From NCBI GenBank assembly GCA_947492525.1, contig CANLNQ010000028.1, forward strand, positions 1-64,000: a stretch of 64,000 bases of DNA. Reading direction: 5' to 3'. This document shows positions 17,061 through 26,622 of the stretch, piece by piece (the stretch's first letter is position 1; each line of letters starts with the position of its first letter). This DNA is from an uncultured Granulosicoccus sp. Lineage in GTDB: Bacteria > Pseudomonadota > Gammaproteobacteria > Granulosicoccales > Granulosicoccaceae. Both the position numbers and the translations under genes were made by a program. Under the pieces are notes generated by a model. It had not been told where the DNA came from and ran no database searches. It was given only the letters and a program-made list of their open reading frames with translations.

Positions 17061-18860
17061 TCAACTCTTGATGGTGACGTAGGAACCGGGAGCCGATTCG
17101 ATGACATCCAGCTTCCCGGCACCCGGAATGCGTTTGGCCACCTTCTTGCCGGACAGGGGCGCCAGCCAGCGATCCCAATCGTTCCACCACGAGCCTGCAA
17201 ATTCCTCAGCGCCGTCCAGCCATTCATCCAGATCCTTTGGTTCATCCTCATTGATCCAGTGATTGTATTTCCCGGCAACCGGCGGATTGATCACGCCGGC
17301 GATATGACCTGAGCCTGCCAGCAGAAAACGCACCGGCCCCGAATACAGACCCGTGGATTTGAAGACAGACGGGTAGGGGGCGATGTGATCCTCTTTCGCT
17401 GCCTGCAGGTAGACGGGGATGGTGATCCGGGAAAGATCGATGGGCACGCCCTTGAGAGAGATGCCACCGGGCTTTGCCAGATTGTTGTTGATATACATCT
17501 CACGCAAGTAGAACAGGTGCGTCTCCTTCGGCATGCGTGTGGAATCGGCGTTCCAGTAGAGCAGGTCGAACTTCATCGGGTCCTTGCCAAGCAGGTAGTT
17601 GTCGACATAGAAAGACCAGATCAGATCGTTGGCGCGCAGGAGATTGAAGGTCGTGGCCATGGAACTGCCTTCCAGATAGCCTTTTTTCTCCATCATGCGC
17701 TCGAGATTGTCGACCTGCGCCTCGTCCGTGAACAGCTTCAGATCGCCCGCCTCGGAGAAGTCAGCCTGGGATGCGAAGAAGGTTGCGGCCTTGATGCGAT
17801 CATCGCCTTTTGCCGCCATGTAGGCCAGCGTCGCGCTCAGCAGTGTTCCGCCGATGCAATAACCGATCATCGAAACCTCCGGCTCACCGGTCGCGGCTTC
17901 CACCGCGTCCAGCACATCCAGAATGCCTTCCTGCATGTAGTCCTCGAACGTTTTCTCGCCCAGTTTTGCATCCGGATTCACCCACGAGATGACAAATACG
18001 GTGTAGCCCTGCGCAACTGCCCAGGCAATGAAGGAGTTTTTCGGCTGCAGATCGAGGATGTAGTATTTGTTGATCCAGGGCGGGGCTATGACAAGCGGCC
18101 GCTGGTAGACCTTGGCCGTGGTCGGTTCGTACTGGATGAGCTGCACCAGATCGTTCTGATAGACGACCTTGCCCGGGGTTGTGGCAATGTTCTCTCCCAG
18201 GGTGAACGCATCCGGATCGCTCATCATGATGCTGAGCTGACTGGTCTTGGGGTCGAGGTCGCGTTGCAGGTTCTGCATGCCTTTCATGATGCTCTGCCCA
18301 CCTGTCTCGATCATCGTGCGAATCGCTTCAGGGTTCGTCAGCAGGAAGTTGGACGGTGAAAAGGCATCGGCCAGCAACTGCGAGTGAAACACGATCTTCT
18401 TCTTGTCGTCCTCGTCGATGCCTTCAACCGACGTCATGATCTCAACCAGACGACTGGACGTCAGAAGGTAGGACCGTCGAATGTAATCGAACAGGGGGTT
18501 GTTGCTCCAGTCATCGTGCTTGAAGCGTCTGTCGTGCTTGTGCTGAAAGGCATCCTCCAGGCTCGCCTCACTTTTCAACATCATCTGCTGCATCAGTACC
18601 AGATGTTCCTTCCAGAGCTCCTGACTGGCCTGCATGAGCTTCATCGGGTCGCCGGCCATCATTCTGGCGGCGCTCTCGAAGGCCGGCGTGACATTCATCG
18701 GATCCGTGTTCTGCATCGCATCGAGAGAGCTGGCCATCATCTGCTGCGACTGGCTCATCAGATCATGAAACATGCTGGTGTTGTTTTGCCAGATTTCGAC
18801 AAAGGAGCGAGTGATGTCTTCCATGGGGTCGTTCTTCACGTTCTTCTTATTGTCCTTCAC
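17061..18860 (-). CDS. phaC: Class I poly(3-hydroxyalkanoate) synthase
   Basis: The 599-residue enzyme polymerises 3-hydroxyacyl-CoA, chiefly 3-hydroxybutyryl-CoA, on PHB granules. The lipase-like box GYCIGG (residues 333-338) holds the nucleophile Cys335, and the C-terminal GSGHIAGVINPP block contains the catalytic His. The length suits class I synthases, which need no PhaE or PhaR partner. The N-terminal 100 residues are Met/Gln-rich, as is usual. It stands alone between iolC and the divergent universal stress gene; phaA and phaB are not in the window. Confidence 0.96.
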   Translation of the reverse strand: MKDNKKNVKNDPMEDITRSFVEIWQNNTSMFHDLMSQSQQMMASSLDAMQNTDPMNVTPAFESAARMMAGDPMKLMQASQELWKEHLVLMQQMMLKSEASLEDAFQHKHDRRFKHDDWSNNPLFDYIRRSYLLTSSRLVEIMTSVEGIDEDDKKKIVFHSQLLADAFSPSNFLLTNPEAIRTMIETGGQSIMKGMQNLQRDLDPKTSQLSIMMSDPDAFTLGENIATTPGKVVYQNDLVQLIQYEPTTAKVYQRPLVIAPPWINKYYILDLQPKNSFIAWAVAQGYTVFVISWVNPDAKLGEKTFEDYMQEGILDVLDAVEAATGEPEVSMIGYCIGGTLLSATLAYMAAKGDDRIKAATFFASQADFSEAGDLKLFTDEAQVDNLERMMEKKGYLEGSSMATTFNLLRANDLIWSFYVDNYLLGKDPMKFDLLYWNADSTRMPKETHLFYLREMYINNNLAKPGGISLKGVPIDLSRITIPVYLQAAKEDHIAPYPSVFKSTGLYSGPVRFLLAGSGHIAGVINPPVAGKYNHWINEDEPKDLDEWLDGAEEFAGSWWNDWDRWLAPLSGKKVAKRIPGAGKLDVIESAPGSYVTIKS

Positions 18861-19078
18861 TGTTTCTCTCTTTGTTGTTGCAGGGCGTCTGCAGCCCCTG
18901 GTTCACCAGCCCGGCCTTCTTCACGGGTGCCGTGCTTGCGGCTCAGCGAGCACATTGGAGGCATGAAGCGGCCAGGGAGTCAACAGTAACTCACATGGCT
19001 GCCCTGACGGAAGATGCGTTGTCTTACCTGGTCTTGGCTGTGTCCTTCGCGTCGTGCACCTGCGTTCGACGCAGAAGC

Positions 19079-19092
19079 TTGATTGTCATCAA
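19079..19092. promoter_or_regulatory. FNR/Anr box
   Basis: TTGAT-TGTC-ATCAA matches the FNR/Anr consensus TTGAT-N4-ATCAA exactly. It is centred about 53 bp before the start of the tandem universal stress protein gene, a spacing that suits activation. It could also influence the divergent phaC gene. Confidence 0.65.
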
Positions 19093-19138
19093 CCAGACAA
19101 TGCAAAATCATGCTTGAATACAGATAAACTCGCTATCG

Positions 19139-20005
19139 ATGAGAGCGCTCATGCAATCGATGATGCTGGCAACGGATTTTTCCGAACGCTCCGACCGAGC
19201 CTTGCGCCGTGCCGTGCTGCTGGCTCGGCAAACAGGCGCCCGAATCCACCTGGTACACGTGGTTGATGATGATCGTCCCAGGCGACTTGTGGATCGCGAG
19301 GCCTCCGATGCCAGGGCGCTTCTGGATGAACTGGCCAGCACGCTCGGCACTATCGATACGGTCTCCTGCGAGACCCACATCATTCGGGCAGATCCTTTCG
19401 CAGGCATCAACGAGGCCGTGAACACGCTCCGCCCCGATCTGCTGATTCTGGGGCCACACCGTCGCCAATTGCTCAAGGATGCCTTTGTCGGCACCACCGC
19501 CGAACGCACGATCAGAAAGGTCGATTGCCCGGTGCTGATGGTCAACGCTCTGCCAGTCGCTCCCTACAAACAGGCATTGCTCACTACCGATTTATCCGAC
19601 TGTGCCGGAAACGCGCTGAATCGGTTTCAGCGCCTGCAACACAGCATGAATCTGGATGCCACCATCGTGCACGTGTTCGAGACTCCCGCATTGAACCTGG
19701 CAATGGCGGACACGCTGTCCGGGGAAAGCCAGCAAGACTATATTCGAAATCTGCGTAGCGATGCCCTGCGCAATCTGGCCACGCAGCTGCGCACCATCCG
19801 CATCAGTCGGCTCACGGAGGTTGTACGACCCGTAGACGTATCGGTTGCCCATGAAATTCTGGCAACAGCCTCGGACATACACGCGGACGTGATCGTGATG
19901 TCAACACACGGCAGACATCTACTTGCTCGATGGGCTCTGGGAAGCGTCACGGAACAGGTGCTGCAGGCATCGACCATCGATGTTCTGACCGTACCAGGAA
20001 ATTGA
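19139..20005 (+). CDS. Tandem universal stress protein (two UspA domains)
   Basis: This 288-residue cytoplasmic protein contains two UspA domains (about residues 5-137 and 143-287). The first has MMLATDFSERSDRALRRA and ends LVM; the second has ALLTTDLSDCAGNAL and ends MSTHGRHLLARWALGSVTEQVL, which carries the ATP-binding G-x2-G-x9-G(S/T)-like segment. Tandem Usp proteins in proteobacteria often respond to oxygen limitation, which fits the FNR box upstream. The ATG at 19151 is an alternative start. Confidence 0.9.
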   Translation: MRALMQSMMLATDFSERSDRALRRAVLLARQTGARIHLVHVVDDDRPRRLVDREASDARALLDELASTLGTIDTVSCETHIIRADPFAGINEAVNTLRPDLLILGPHRRQLLKDAFVGTTAERTIRKVDCPVLMVNALPVAPYKQALLTTDLSDCAGNALNRFQRLQHSMNLDATIVHVFETPALNLAMADTLSGESQQDYIRNLRSDALRNLATQLRTIRISRLTEVVRPVDVSVAHEILATASDIHADVIVMSTHGRHLLARWALGSVTEQVLQASTIDVLTVPGN

Positions 20006-20083
20006 TACGACAAGCCTCACCACTCGCTCGCAACATGCAATAATTCGCAGGCTACGTTGCCAAACAGGGAAAGGGAGAGTGTC

Positions 20084-21466
20084 ATGGGATTGATCGGAAT
20101 ATTTCTGTCTCTGGGTTTGTTGATGTACCTCGCCTACAGGGGCATCAATGTGCTGATACTGGCGCCGATTCTGGCGCTGTTGGCCGTACTGATGAGTGGC
20201 GATCTACCGGTACTGGCGACCTATACCCAGGTGTTCATGAAGGCACTGGGTGGCTACGTCATCCTGTATTTTCCCTTGTTTCTGCTCGGCGCCATCTTCG
20301 GCAAGGTCATGGCGGACAGTGGCTCTGCCCGAGTCATCGCCGAGAGGATCGTGGAAGCCGTGGGCGCCCATCGGGCAATCACGGCCGTCGTGCTTGCCTG
20401 CGGGGTCCTGACCTTCGGCGGCGTCTCTCTGTTCGTCGTGGCCTTTGCCATCTATCCGATTGCCAATGCTTTGTTCCGCCAGGCCGACATACCCAAGCGC
20501 CTGCTGCCTGCCGCCATAGCGCTCGGCTCCTTCACCTTCACCATGACGGCATTGCCGGGCACGCCGGCCATCCAGAATGCCATCCCCATGCCGTATTTCG
20601 GTACCAATGCATTCGCAGCACCGGTGCTTGGCACCCTGGCGGGTCTGATCATGTTGTTCGGCGGCATCCTCTGGCTGAACCGGCGCTCTCAGGCGGCAAG
20701 GGCACGCAGCGAAGGCTATGGCCAGCACGAGCGCATGGCGGCGGATGCCGCTCTGCCAGACGATGTCGAATTGCCGGCATTCGCGCTGGCCATTGCACCG
20801 GTTGTCATGGTCATTGCACTGAACGCGCTGTTGACCTACCTGGTCTTTCCCAACCTGGACGCTGGCTATCTGGCAGAAGACAAGTATGGCGCAACGTCAT
20901 TGAGTTCGGTTGCCGGCATCTGGGCCATCATCGTTGCCCTGGTGAGTTCGATCCTGCTGGTCATTGCCACCAACTGGAAGCGTTTCGAGAGTGTCAAGGA
21001 CAGTGTCAACCAGGGGACCATGGGCTCGCTGCTGCCCATCTTCAACACGGCGTCCGAGGTCGGCTACGGCGCGGTCATAGCAGCACTGCCTGCGTTCCTG
21101 ATCGTGCGTGACGTGGTACTTGACCTGTTTCCCGACAACCCACTGGCCTCATTGGCCGTGGCAGTCAATGTGCTGGCCGGCATCACCGGATCGGCGTCAG
21201 GCGGCATGTCCATTGCGCTGAGCGCACTTGGCGAACAGTTTGCCGAACTGGGTAATGCACAGGGGATCGGCATGGGATTGATGCACCGAGTGACGGCGCT
21301 GTCATCCGGTGGCTTTGATGCCTTGCCACACAATGGCGCGGTCATCACACTCCTGGGCATCTGTGGTCTGACCCACAAGCAGAGCTATGCCGATATCTTT
21401 GTCTGTGCCGTGGCCATTCCCGTCGTGGCGACCATAACCGTGATAGTGCTTGGCTCGATGGTGTAA
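20084..21466 (+). CDS. GntP-family permease, possibly for 3-hydroxybutyrate
   Basis: The 460-residue membrane protein has about 12 hydrophobic segments and GntP-type features, including TMTALPGTPAIQNAIP and GITGSASGGMSIAL. GntP members import gluconate or other short hydroxy acids. The start at 20084 follows a strong AAAGGGAGAG site; an earlier in-frame ATG at 20057 is less likely. The next genes encode a CoA-transferase and an AtoE-type transporter, so 3-hydroxybutyrate or a related acid is the likely substrate, by inference only. Confidence 0.85.
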   Translation: MGLIGIFLSLGLLMYLAYRGINVLILAPILALLAVLMSGDLPVLATYTQVFMKALGGYVILYFPLFLLGAIFGKVMADSGSARVIAERIVEAVGAHRAITAVVLACGVLTFGGVSLFVVAFAIYPIANALFRQADIPKRLLPAAIALGSFTFTMTALPGTPAIQNAIPMPYFGTNAFAAPVLGTLAGLIMLFGGILWLNRRSQAARARSEGYGQHERMAADAALPDDVELPAFALAIAPVVMVIALNALLTYLVFPNLDAGYLAEDKYGATSLSSVAGIWAIIVALVSSILLVIATNWKRFESVKDSVNQGTMGSLLPIFNTASEVGYGAVIAALPAFLIVRDVVLDLFPDNPLASLAVAVNVLAGITGSASGGMSIALSALGEQFAELGNAQGIGMGLMHRVTALSSGGFDALPHNGAVITLLGICGLTHKQSYADIFVCAVAIPVVATITVIVLGSMV

Positions 21467-21508
21467 TGCAGGTGTAATACACCGGTAGCACGCAATCGGG
21501 GAAGGCCC

Positions 21509-23437
21509 ATGCTGAACAAGGTGGTATCGCAGCGCGGTGCAGCAGCGCTGATTCACTCCGGGGACACGGTAAGCACATCGGGTTTTGTCGGCGCGGGCGT
21601 TCCCGATGCCTTGCTCAAGGCACTGGCAGATCGCCATGAAGAGGAATCGCATCCGCGCGACCTGACTCTGCTGTTCGCAGCCGGCCAGGGTGATGGACAG
21701 GAGCGTGGACTGAACCGCCTGGCAGCGCCGGGTCTGGTGAAACGGATCATCGGCGGTCATTGGGGCCTGATTCCGAAACTGGCCGCGCGGGCCGTTGCCG
21801 GGGACATCGAAGGCTACAATTTTCCGCAAGGTGTCATTTCTCACCTCTACAGAGACATCGCTGCCGGCAAGCCCGGCACGCTCACGCACGTCGGTCTGGA
21901 GACCTTTGTCGATCCGAGACAGGATGGCGGCAAGGTCAATGGTCGAGCATCACCGGATCTGGTCGAGCTGATCACGGTCGGTGGCGTGGAGCGACTGTTC
22001 TATCACGCCATGCCGATTCATGTGGCGTTACTGCGCGGCTCGACGGCCGACGAACACGGCAACATCACGATGGAACGTGAGGCGCTCATTCTCGACAATC
22101 TTGCCCAGGCCATGGCGGCGCGCAACTCCGGCGGCGTGGTCATCGTTCAGGTGGACCAGATAGCGGCCAAGGGCACACTGCCGGCGCGCGATGTGGTGAT
22201 ACCCGGCATGCTGGTCGACGCCGTGGTGCTGTCCCCGCCAGAGTTGCACCCACAAACCTATGCCACACAGTACAACCGCTATTTCACGGGTCGCTACAAG
22301 GCACCGGAGGGCAAGGCAGTTGCCGCGCCGCTGGACCTGCGCAAGATCATCGCTCGCCGCGCTGCATTCGAGCTGCCCATCGGCGGTGTGGTCAATCTGG
22401 GTATCGGCATGCCCGAAGGCGTATCGGGAGTTGCGGCCGAGGAGGATCTGCTGCACCACCTCACGCTGACCGCAGAACCCGGCATCATCGGCGGCCAGCC
22501 GGCCTCGGGCCTGGATTTCGGCGCAGCCGTCAACACCGAGGCCATCATCGCGCAGGGCAGTCAGTTCGATTTCTACGACGGCGGCGGTCTGGATATGGCC
22601 TGTCTCGGAATGGCGGAGGTGGATGCAACAGGCAATGTCAACGTCTCTCGCTTTGGCCCCAGACTGGCGGGTGCGGGCGGCTTCATCAATATCAGCCAGA
22701 ATGCGCGCCACCTGGTGTTCACCGGCTCCTTCACCGCCAGCGGTCTGGATGCCAGGGTCGTCGATGGCGCATTGCAGATTGTCAGTGAGGGCCGTGCGCG
22801 CAAGTTCGGGTCGGCGGTCGAACAGATCACCTTTTCCGGCGCTCGCGCGCAACGTCTTGGCCAGCCCGTGTTGTACGTGACCGAACGTTGTGTTCTACGT
22901 CTGGACGAAAACGGCATCAACCTGATCGAGGTTGCACCCGGCATCGACCTTGAACGTGATGTGTTGGCCCACATGGGATTCACGCCACACGTCGGTGAGC
23001 TGACCGTGATGGACCCGCGCATCTTCATCGATGCGCCAATGGGTCTGAAGGAAGATCTGCTGACGCTGAGCCTGACGCAGCGTATCCAGTATGACTCGGA
23101 GCGCGACATCCTGTTCATCAACCTGGCCAAGATGACCATTCGCACGACGGCTGACATGAATGACATCCGGCACCGGGTCGAGACAGTGCTTCTGCCCCTG
23201 GCCCGCAAGGTCGATGTGGTGGTCAACTACGATCAGACACAGATCGATGATGCGCTGACTCATGACTGGTCGGAGATGGTCGATGACTTGGAGGAGAGAC
23301 TCTACAAGCGTGTGACTCGCTATTCCACCTCCGCATTCCTGCGAAGAAAGCTTGGGCAGACGCTGGAGCGGCGACGGCGTGTCACCATCTTCGACAGCGA
23401 GCGCGCCGCGGAAGAAGCACTGCGTGAGGGACGTTAA
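21509..23437 (+). CDS. YdiF-type acyl-CoA:acetate/3-ketoacid CoA-transferase, C-terminally extended
   Basis: The 642-residue protein is a single-chain family I CoA-transferase: the alpha-like half occupies about residues 1-270 and the beta-like half 275-520. The catalytic Glu is Glu323 in TAEPGIIGGQ. It should activate a short-chain acid with CoA from a donor such as acetyl-CoA. About 110 C-terminal residues go beyond the usual length of YdiF; they are rich in charged residues and predicted helix, and I do not recognise them. It lies 42 bp after the GntP-type permease gene and is likely in its operon. Confidence 0.88.
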   Translation: MLNKVVSQRGAAALIHSGDTVSTSGFVGAGVPDALLKALADRHEEESHPRDLTLLFAAGQGDGQERGLNRLAAPGLVKRIIGGHWGLIPKLAARAVAGDIEGYNFPQGVISHLYRDIAAGKPGTLTHVGLETFVDPRQDGGKVNGRASPDLVELITVGGVERLFYHAMPIHVALLRGSTADEHGNITMEREALILDNLAQAMAARNSGGVVIVQVDQIAAKGTLPARDVVIPGMLVDAVVLSPPELHPQTYATQYNRYFTGRYKAPEGKAVAAPLDLRKIIARRAAFELPIGGVVNLGIGMPEGVSGVAAEEDLLHHLTLTAEPGIIGGQPASGLDFGAAVNTEAIIAQGSQFDFYDGGGLDMACLGMAEVDATGNVNVSRFGPRLAGAGGFINISQNARHLVFTGSFTASGLDARVVDGALQIVSEGRARKFGSAVEQITFSGARAQRLGQPVLYVTERCVLRLDENGINLIEVAPGIDLERDVLAHMGFTPHVGELTVMDPRIFIDAPMGLKEDLLTLSLTQRIQYDSERDILFINLAKMTIRTTADMNDIRHRVETVLLPLARKVDVVVNYDQTQIDDALTHDWSEMVDDLEERLYKRVTRYSTSAFLRRKLGQTLERRRRVTIFDSERAAEEALREGR

Positions 23438-23576
23438 AAAAGCTGCAAACGGGATCGACTCATGAGATCATAGCCGGCTCGACGGAGCAGGGTATGGCCA
23501 TTCGCATGGCAAGGCGATGCCCGGTGCTTCTGATTGCCACTTTCCAAGACCACAGCTGATCACAAAGAGGTATCTG

Positions 23577-24905
23577 ATGATCCAGGCCCTAGCCAGTTTT
23601 TTCACGAAAATCGTACGCCGATGGCTACCGGATGCGTTTCTCTTCGCCGCCTTCATCACGTTCATCGTCTTCATCGGCGGCATATTGAGTGAAGGAAAAA
23701 GTCCGGTGGAGATGGTTGGCTACTGGGGTGATGGTTTCTGGAGTCTGCTGGCCTTTGCCATGCAGATGGTGCTGATTCTGGTCACGGGCTACGTCCTCGC
23801 CATGAGCAAACCCGTGCGCAAGGCGTTGGCCGCCATTGCAGGCCTGGCGAAGGATCCGCGCCAGGCGGTCGTACTGGTCACCGTGGTTGCATTGGCAGCC
23901 TGCTGGATCAACTGGGGATTCGGGTTGATCGTCGGGGCACTGATGGCCAGAGAACTGGCAACGCGTGTTCGCGGCATTCACTATCCACTGCTGGTTGCAT
24001 CCGCGTACACCGGCTTCCTGGTCTGGCACGCCGGTCTGTCTGCATCCATTCCCCTGAAAGTAGCCTCGCCGGGCGATGACGCCTTGTCACAACTGACTGG
24101 TGGCCAGGCCATTCCCGTTTCAGAGACGATATTCAGCTGGCAGGTCTTGCTGGTGACCCTGATCCTGTTCATCACGCTACCGGTACTGAACCGGATGATG
24201 ATTCCGAAGAGCGATGAGGTTCTGGAGGTGGATCCGGAGAAGCTGAAGGAAGCGGAGGAGCCCAGCGTCAAGGCTCGCGCCGACATGACGCCTGCCGAGA
24301 GGATCGAACACAGCCCGGTGGTACCGGTGCTGCTTGGCCTGATGGGAGCTGCCTATCTGTTCCACTATTTTGCAAGTGGTGGCACGCTGGGATTGAACAG
24401 CGTCAACTTCCTGTTTCTGTTTGCCGGAATCCTCCTGCACTGGACGCCTGCCAACTACCTGCGCGCCCTGAACGAAGCCATCAAGACCACCGGCGGCATC
24501 GTGCTGCAATTCCCGATGTATGCCGGCATCATGGGCATGATGGTGGGCTCGGGTCTCGCGGCTTCCATCTCCTTATGGTTTGTGGAAATCTCAACGCCCA
24601 CCACCTTCCCGTTGCTGACTTTTCTCAGCGCCGGCATCGTGAATTTCTTCGTGCCGTCCGGTGGCGGACAATGGGCCGTTCAGGCGCCGATCGTGCTGCC
24701 TGCTGCCGAAGCTCTCGGGGTTACCCTGAGCAAGGCAACCATGGCTGTGGCCTGGGGAGATGCCTGGACCAACATGATTCAACCGTTCTGGGCCTTGCCG
24801 CTGCTGGCCATTGCCGGCCTGGGTATCCGTGACATCATGGGTTATTGCGTAGTAGCCTTGCTCTGGACTGGCGCTGTTGTCGGCGTGGCCATGCTGCTGT
24901 TGTAG
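23577..24905 (+). CDS. atoE: Short-chain fatty acid transporter, AtoE type
   Basis: The 442-residue inner-membrane protein matches the AtoE family (TIGR00366 type). Examples are FTKIVRRWLPDAFLFA at the start, WINWGFGLIVGALMAREL in the middle and NFFVPSGGGQWAVQAP towards the end. It should import short-chain acids such as acetoacetate or butyrate. AGAGG precedes the ATG. With the GntP permease and the CoA-transferase it forms an uptake-and-activation module. Confidence 0.93.
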   Translation: MIQALASFFTKIVRRWLPDAFLFAAFITFIVFIGGILSEGKSPVEMVGYWGDGFWSLLAFAMQMVLILVTGYVLAMSKPVRKALAAIAGLAKDPRQAVVLVTVVALAACWINWGFGLIVGALMARELATRVRGIHYPLLVASAYTGFLVWHAGLSASIPLKVASPGDDALSQLTGGQAIPVSETIFSWQVLLVTLILFITLPVLNRMMIPKSDEVLEVDPEKLKEAEEPSVKARADMTPAERIEHSPVVPVLLGLMGAAYLFHYFASGGTLGLNSVNFLFLFAGILLHWTPANYLRALNEAIKTTGGIVLQFPMYAGIMGMMVGSGLAASISLWFVEISTPTTFPLLTFLSAGIVNFFVPSGGGQWAVQAPIVLPAAEALGVTLSKATMAVAWGDAWTNMIQPFWALPLLAIAGLGIRDIMGYCVVALLWTGAVVGVAMLLL

Positions 24906-24937
24906 TGTTGTCACAAGCCGCCACTGCGTGAGTATGC

Positions 24938-24960
24938 CGGCCCGCCGTTGCTGCGGGCCG
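24938..24960. terminator. Hairpin after atoE
   Basis: An 8-bp GC-only stem (CGGCCCGC / GCGGGCCG) with a 7-base loop lies 33 bp after the atoE stop codon. No T-run follows, so termination there is only likely. Confidence 0.5.
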
Positions 24961-25021
24961 AACAGATCAATCCGAAGGCCGTCGCCAGAGAGCTGGCAAG
25001 GGGCGGCAGGCGAGTGCATGC

Positions 25022-26530
25022 ATGAGTCGAATCGACACCCCGGACCAGACGTACCGAGAGCTGTTTCAGGCAGTGCAGAACCGTCAGGTTCTGGGCGATT
25101 CGAAGACCTTCGTCGATGCTGTTCCGCTGACCGAACCGGCAGCCATCATGGCTGCCTTCCTGGAAGAGCAGTCCTCACCGGACTTCGATCTGCGCGAGTT
25201 TGTCGAAACGAATTTCCATCTGCCTGAAACCCGCGACACAAACCTGCTTTCACAGGAACGCCGACCGGTACGCGAGCATATAGAGCAACTGTGGGACGTT
25301 CTGACCCGGGCTCAGGATGAGCCGCAGCCGCACAGTTCCCTGCTGGCATTGCCTGAGCCCTACATCGTGCCCGGCGGTCGCTTTCGGGAAATCTACTACT
25401 GGGACAGCTATTTCACCATGCTGGGGCTGGCCGCGTCAGGCCGCGTCGACATGCTGCGCAACATGGTGGCAAACTTTGCCTGGCTGATCGATCAGATCGG
25501 TTTCATTCCCAACGGCAATCGCAGCTATTACTGCACGCGCTCCCAGCCCCCGTTCTTCGCCCTGATGGTCGAGTTGCTGGCAGAGCTCAGCCATGATGAC
25601 GACACCTACCGCCGCTATCTGCCACAGCTGCGGCGTGAGTATGATTTCTGGATGAACGGGTCCGATACGCTCAGCGAGCACAAGCCTGCCAGTCAACGCG
25701 TGGTGCTGGCCAGCGGTTTTCACCTCAATCGTTACTGGGATGATGCCTGCATGCCACGCCAGGAGAGCCATGCCGAGGACGTTGAGATTGCAGAGCAAAG
25801 CCAGCGGCAGAAGGTCGATGTCTATCGTGATATCCGCGCCGGCGCCGAGTCGGGTTGGGACTATAGCTCGCGCTGGTTTGCCGATGGTCGGACCATGGCG
25901 AGCATTCAGACCAGCGAAGTGTTGCCCGTCGACCTGAACTGCCTGATGTACAAGCTGGAATCGGTACTGGCGGATACCTATGGACTGATTGGCGATGAGT
26001 CGCAACAGCAGGCCTTTGAAAAACGGGCACAGGCCAGACAGAAGGCGATCCAGACGCTGTTCTTCGACGCCGACGCCGGATTCTTCACTGATCTGTCGTT
26101 GCCGGACTGGCAATGTCTACCCAGCAGATCACTCGCCGCTGCCTATCCTTTGTTCTTCGAACTGGCCACCACCGAACAGGCTTCCAGCGTGGCCGCGCAG
26201 ATCCATGCGCAGTACCTCAGGCCGGGGGGATGGGTGACGACGCTGGTCAATACCGGGCAGCAATGGGATTCTCCCAACGGCTGGGCACCGCTGCAGTGGA
26301 TCGTGTATCGAGGGTTGACACGTTACGGCTATCAGGCGCAAGCCGAAGAGGGCGCCCGCCGCTGGATAGACAACAACCTGACGATCTATCAGGCCACAGG
26401 TGCTCTGGTGGAAAAATACAATGTGGAGCAACCGGGTGTGCTGGCCGGAGGCGGTGAGTACGAGGTTCAGGATGGTTTCGGCTGGACCAATGGGGTGTTG
26501 TTGTGTCTGATGGATGAATTGGAATCATGA
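25022..26530 (+). CDS. treF: Cytoplasmic trehalase (GH37)
   Basis: The 502-residue enzyme hydrolyses trehalose to glucose. Both GH37 signatures are present: PGGRFREIYYWDSYF and QWDSPNGWAPLQW. There is no signal peptide, so it resembles TreF rather than periplasmic TreA. The catalytic Asp of the SGWDYSSRW block is seen. It stands alone; its stop codon lies inside the inverted repeat that precedes the Fic gene. Confidence 0.96.
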   Translation: MSRIDTPDQTYRELFQAVQNRQVLGDSKTFVDAVPLTEPAAIMAAFLEEQSSPDFDLREFVETNFHLPETRDTNLLSQERRPVREHIEQLWDVLTRAQDEPQPHSSLLALPEPYIVPGGRFREIYYWDSYFTMLGLAASGRVDMLRNMVANFAWLIDQIGFIPNGNRSYYCTRSQPPFFALMVELLAELSHDDDTYRRYLPQLRREYDFWMNGSDTLSEHKPASQRVVLASGFHLNRYWDDACMPRQESHAEDVEIAEQSQRQKVDVYRDIRAGAESGWDYSSRWFADGRTMASIQTSEVLPVDLNCLMYKLESVLADTYGLIGDESQQQAFEKRAQARQKAIQTLFFDADAGFFTDLSLPDWQCLPSRSLAAAYPLFFELATTEQASSVAAQIHAQYLRPGGWVTTLVNTGQQWDSPNGWAPLQWIVYRGLTRYGYQAQAEEGARRWIDNNLTIYQATGALVEKYNVEQPGVLAGGGEYEVQDGFGWTNGVLLCLMDELES

Positions 26531-26591
26531 GCCGAATATCTGCTACTATTCGGCTCAAATCATGAGCCGAATAGCCGATACTATTCGGCTC
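26529..26591. promoter_or_regulatory. Two tandem inverted repeats before the Fic gene
   Basis: Each unit has perfect 10-bp arms, GAGCCGAATA and TATTCGGCTC, around an 8-base spacer (26529-26556 and 26564-26591). The units repeat every 35 bp. They lie 32 bp before the Fic start and look like paired operator sites. The last bases of the trehalase stop codon fall in the first unit. Confidence 0.75.
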
Positions 26592-26622
26592 ACAGGCAAT
26601 CATCCGACGTGGAACACCCACC

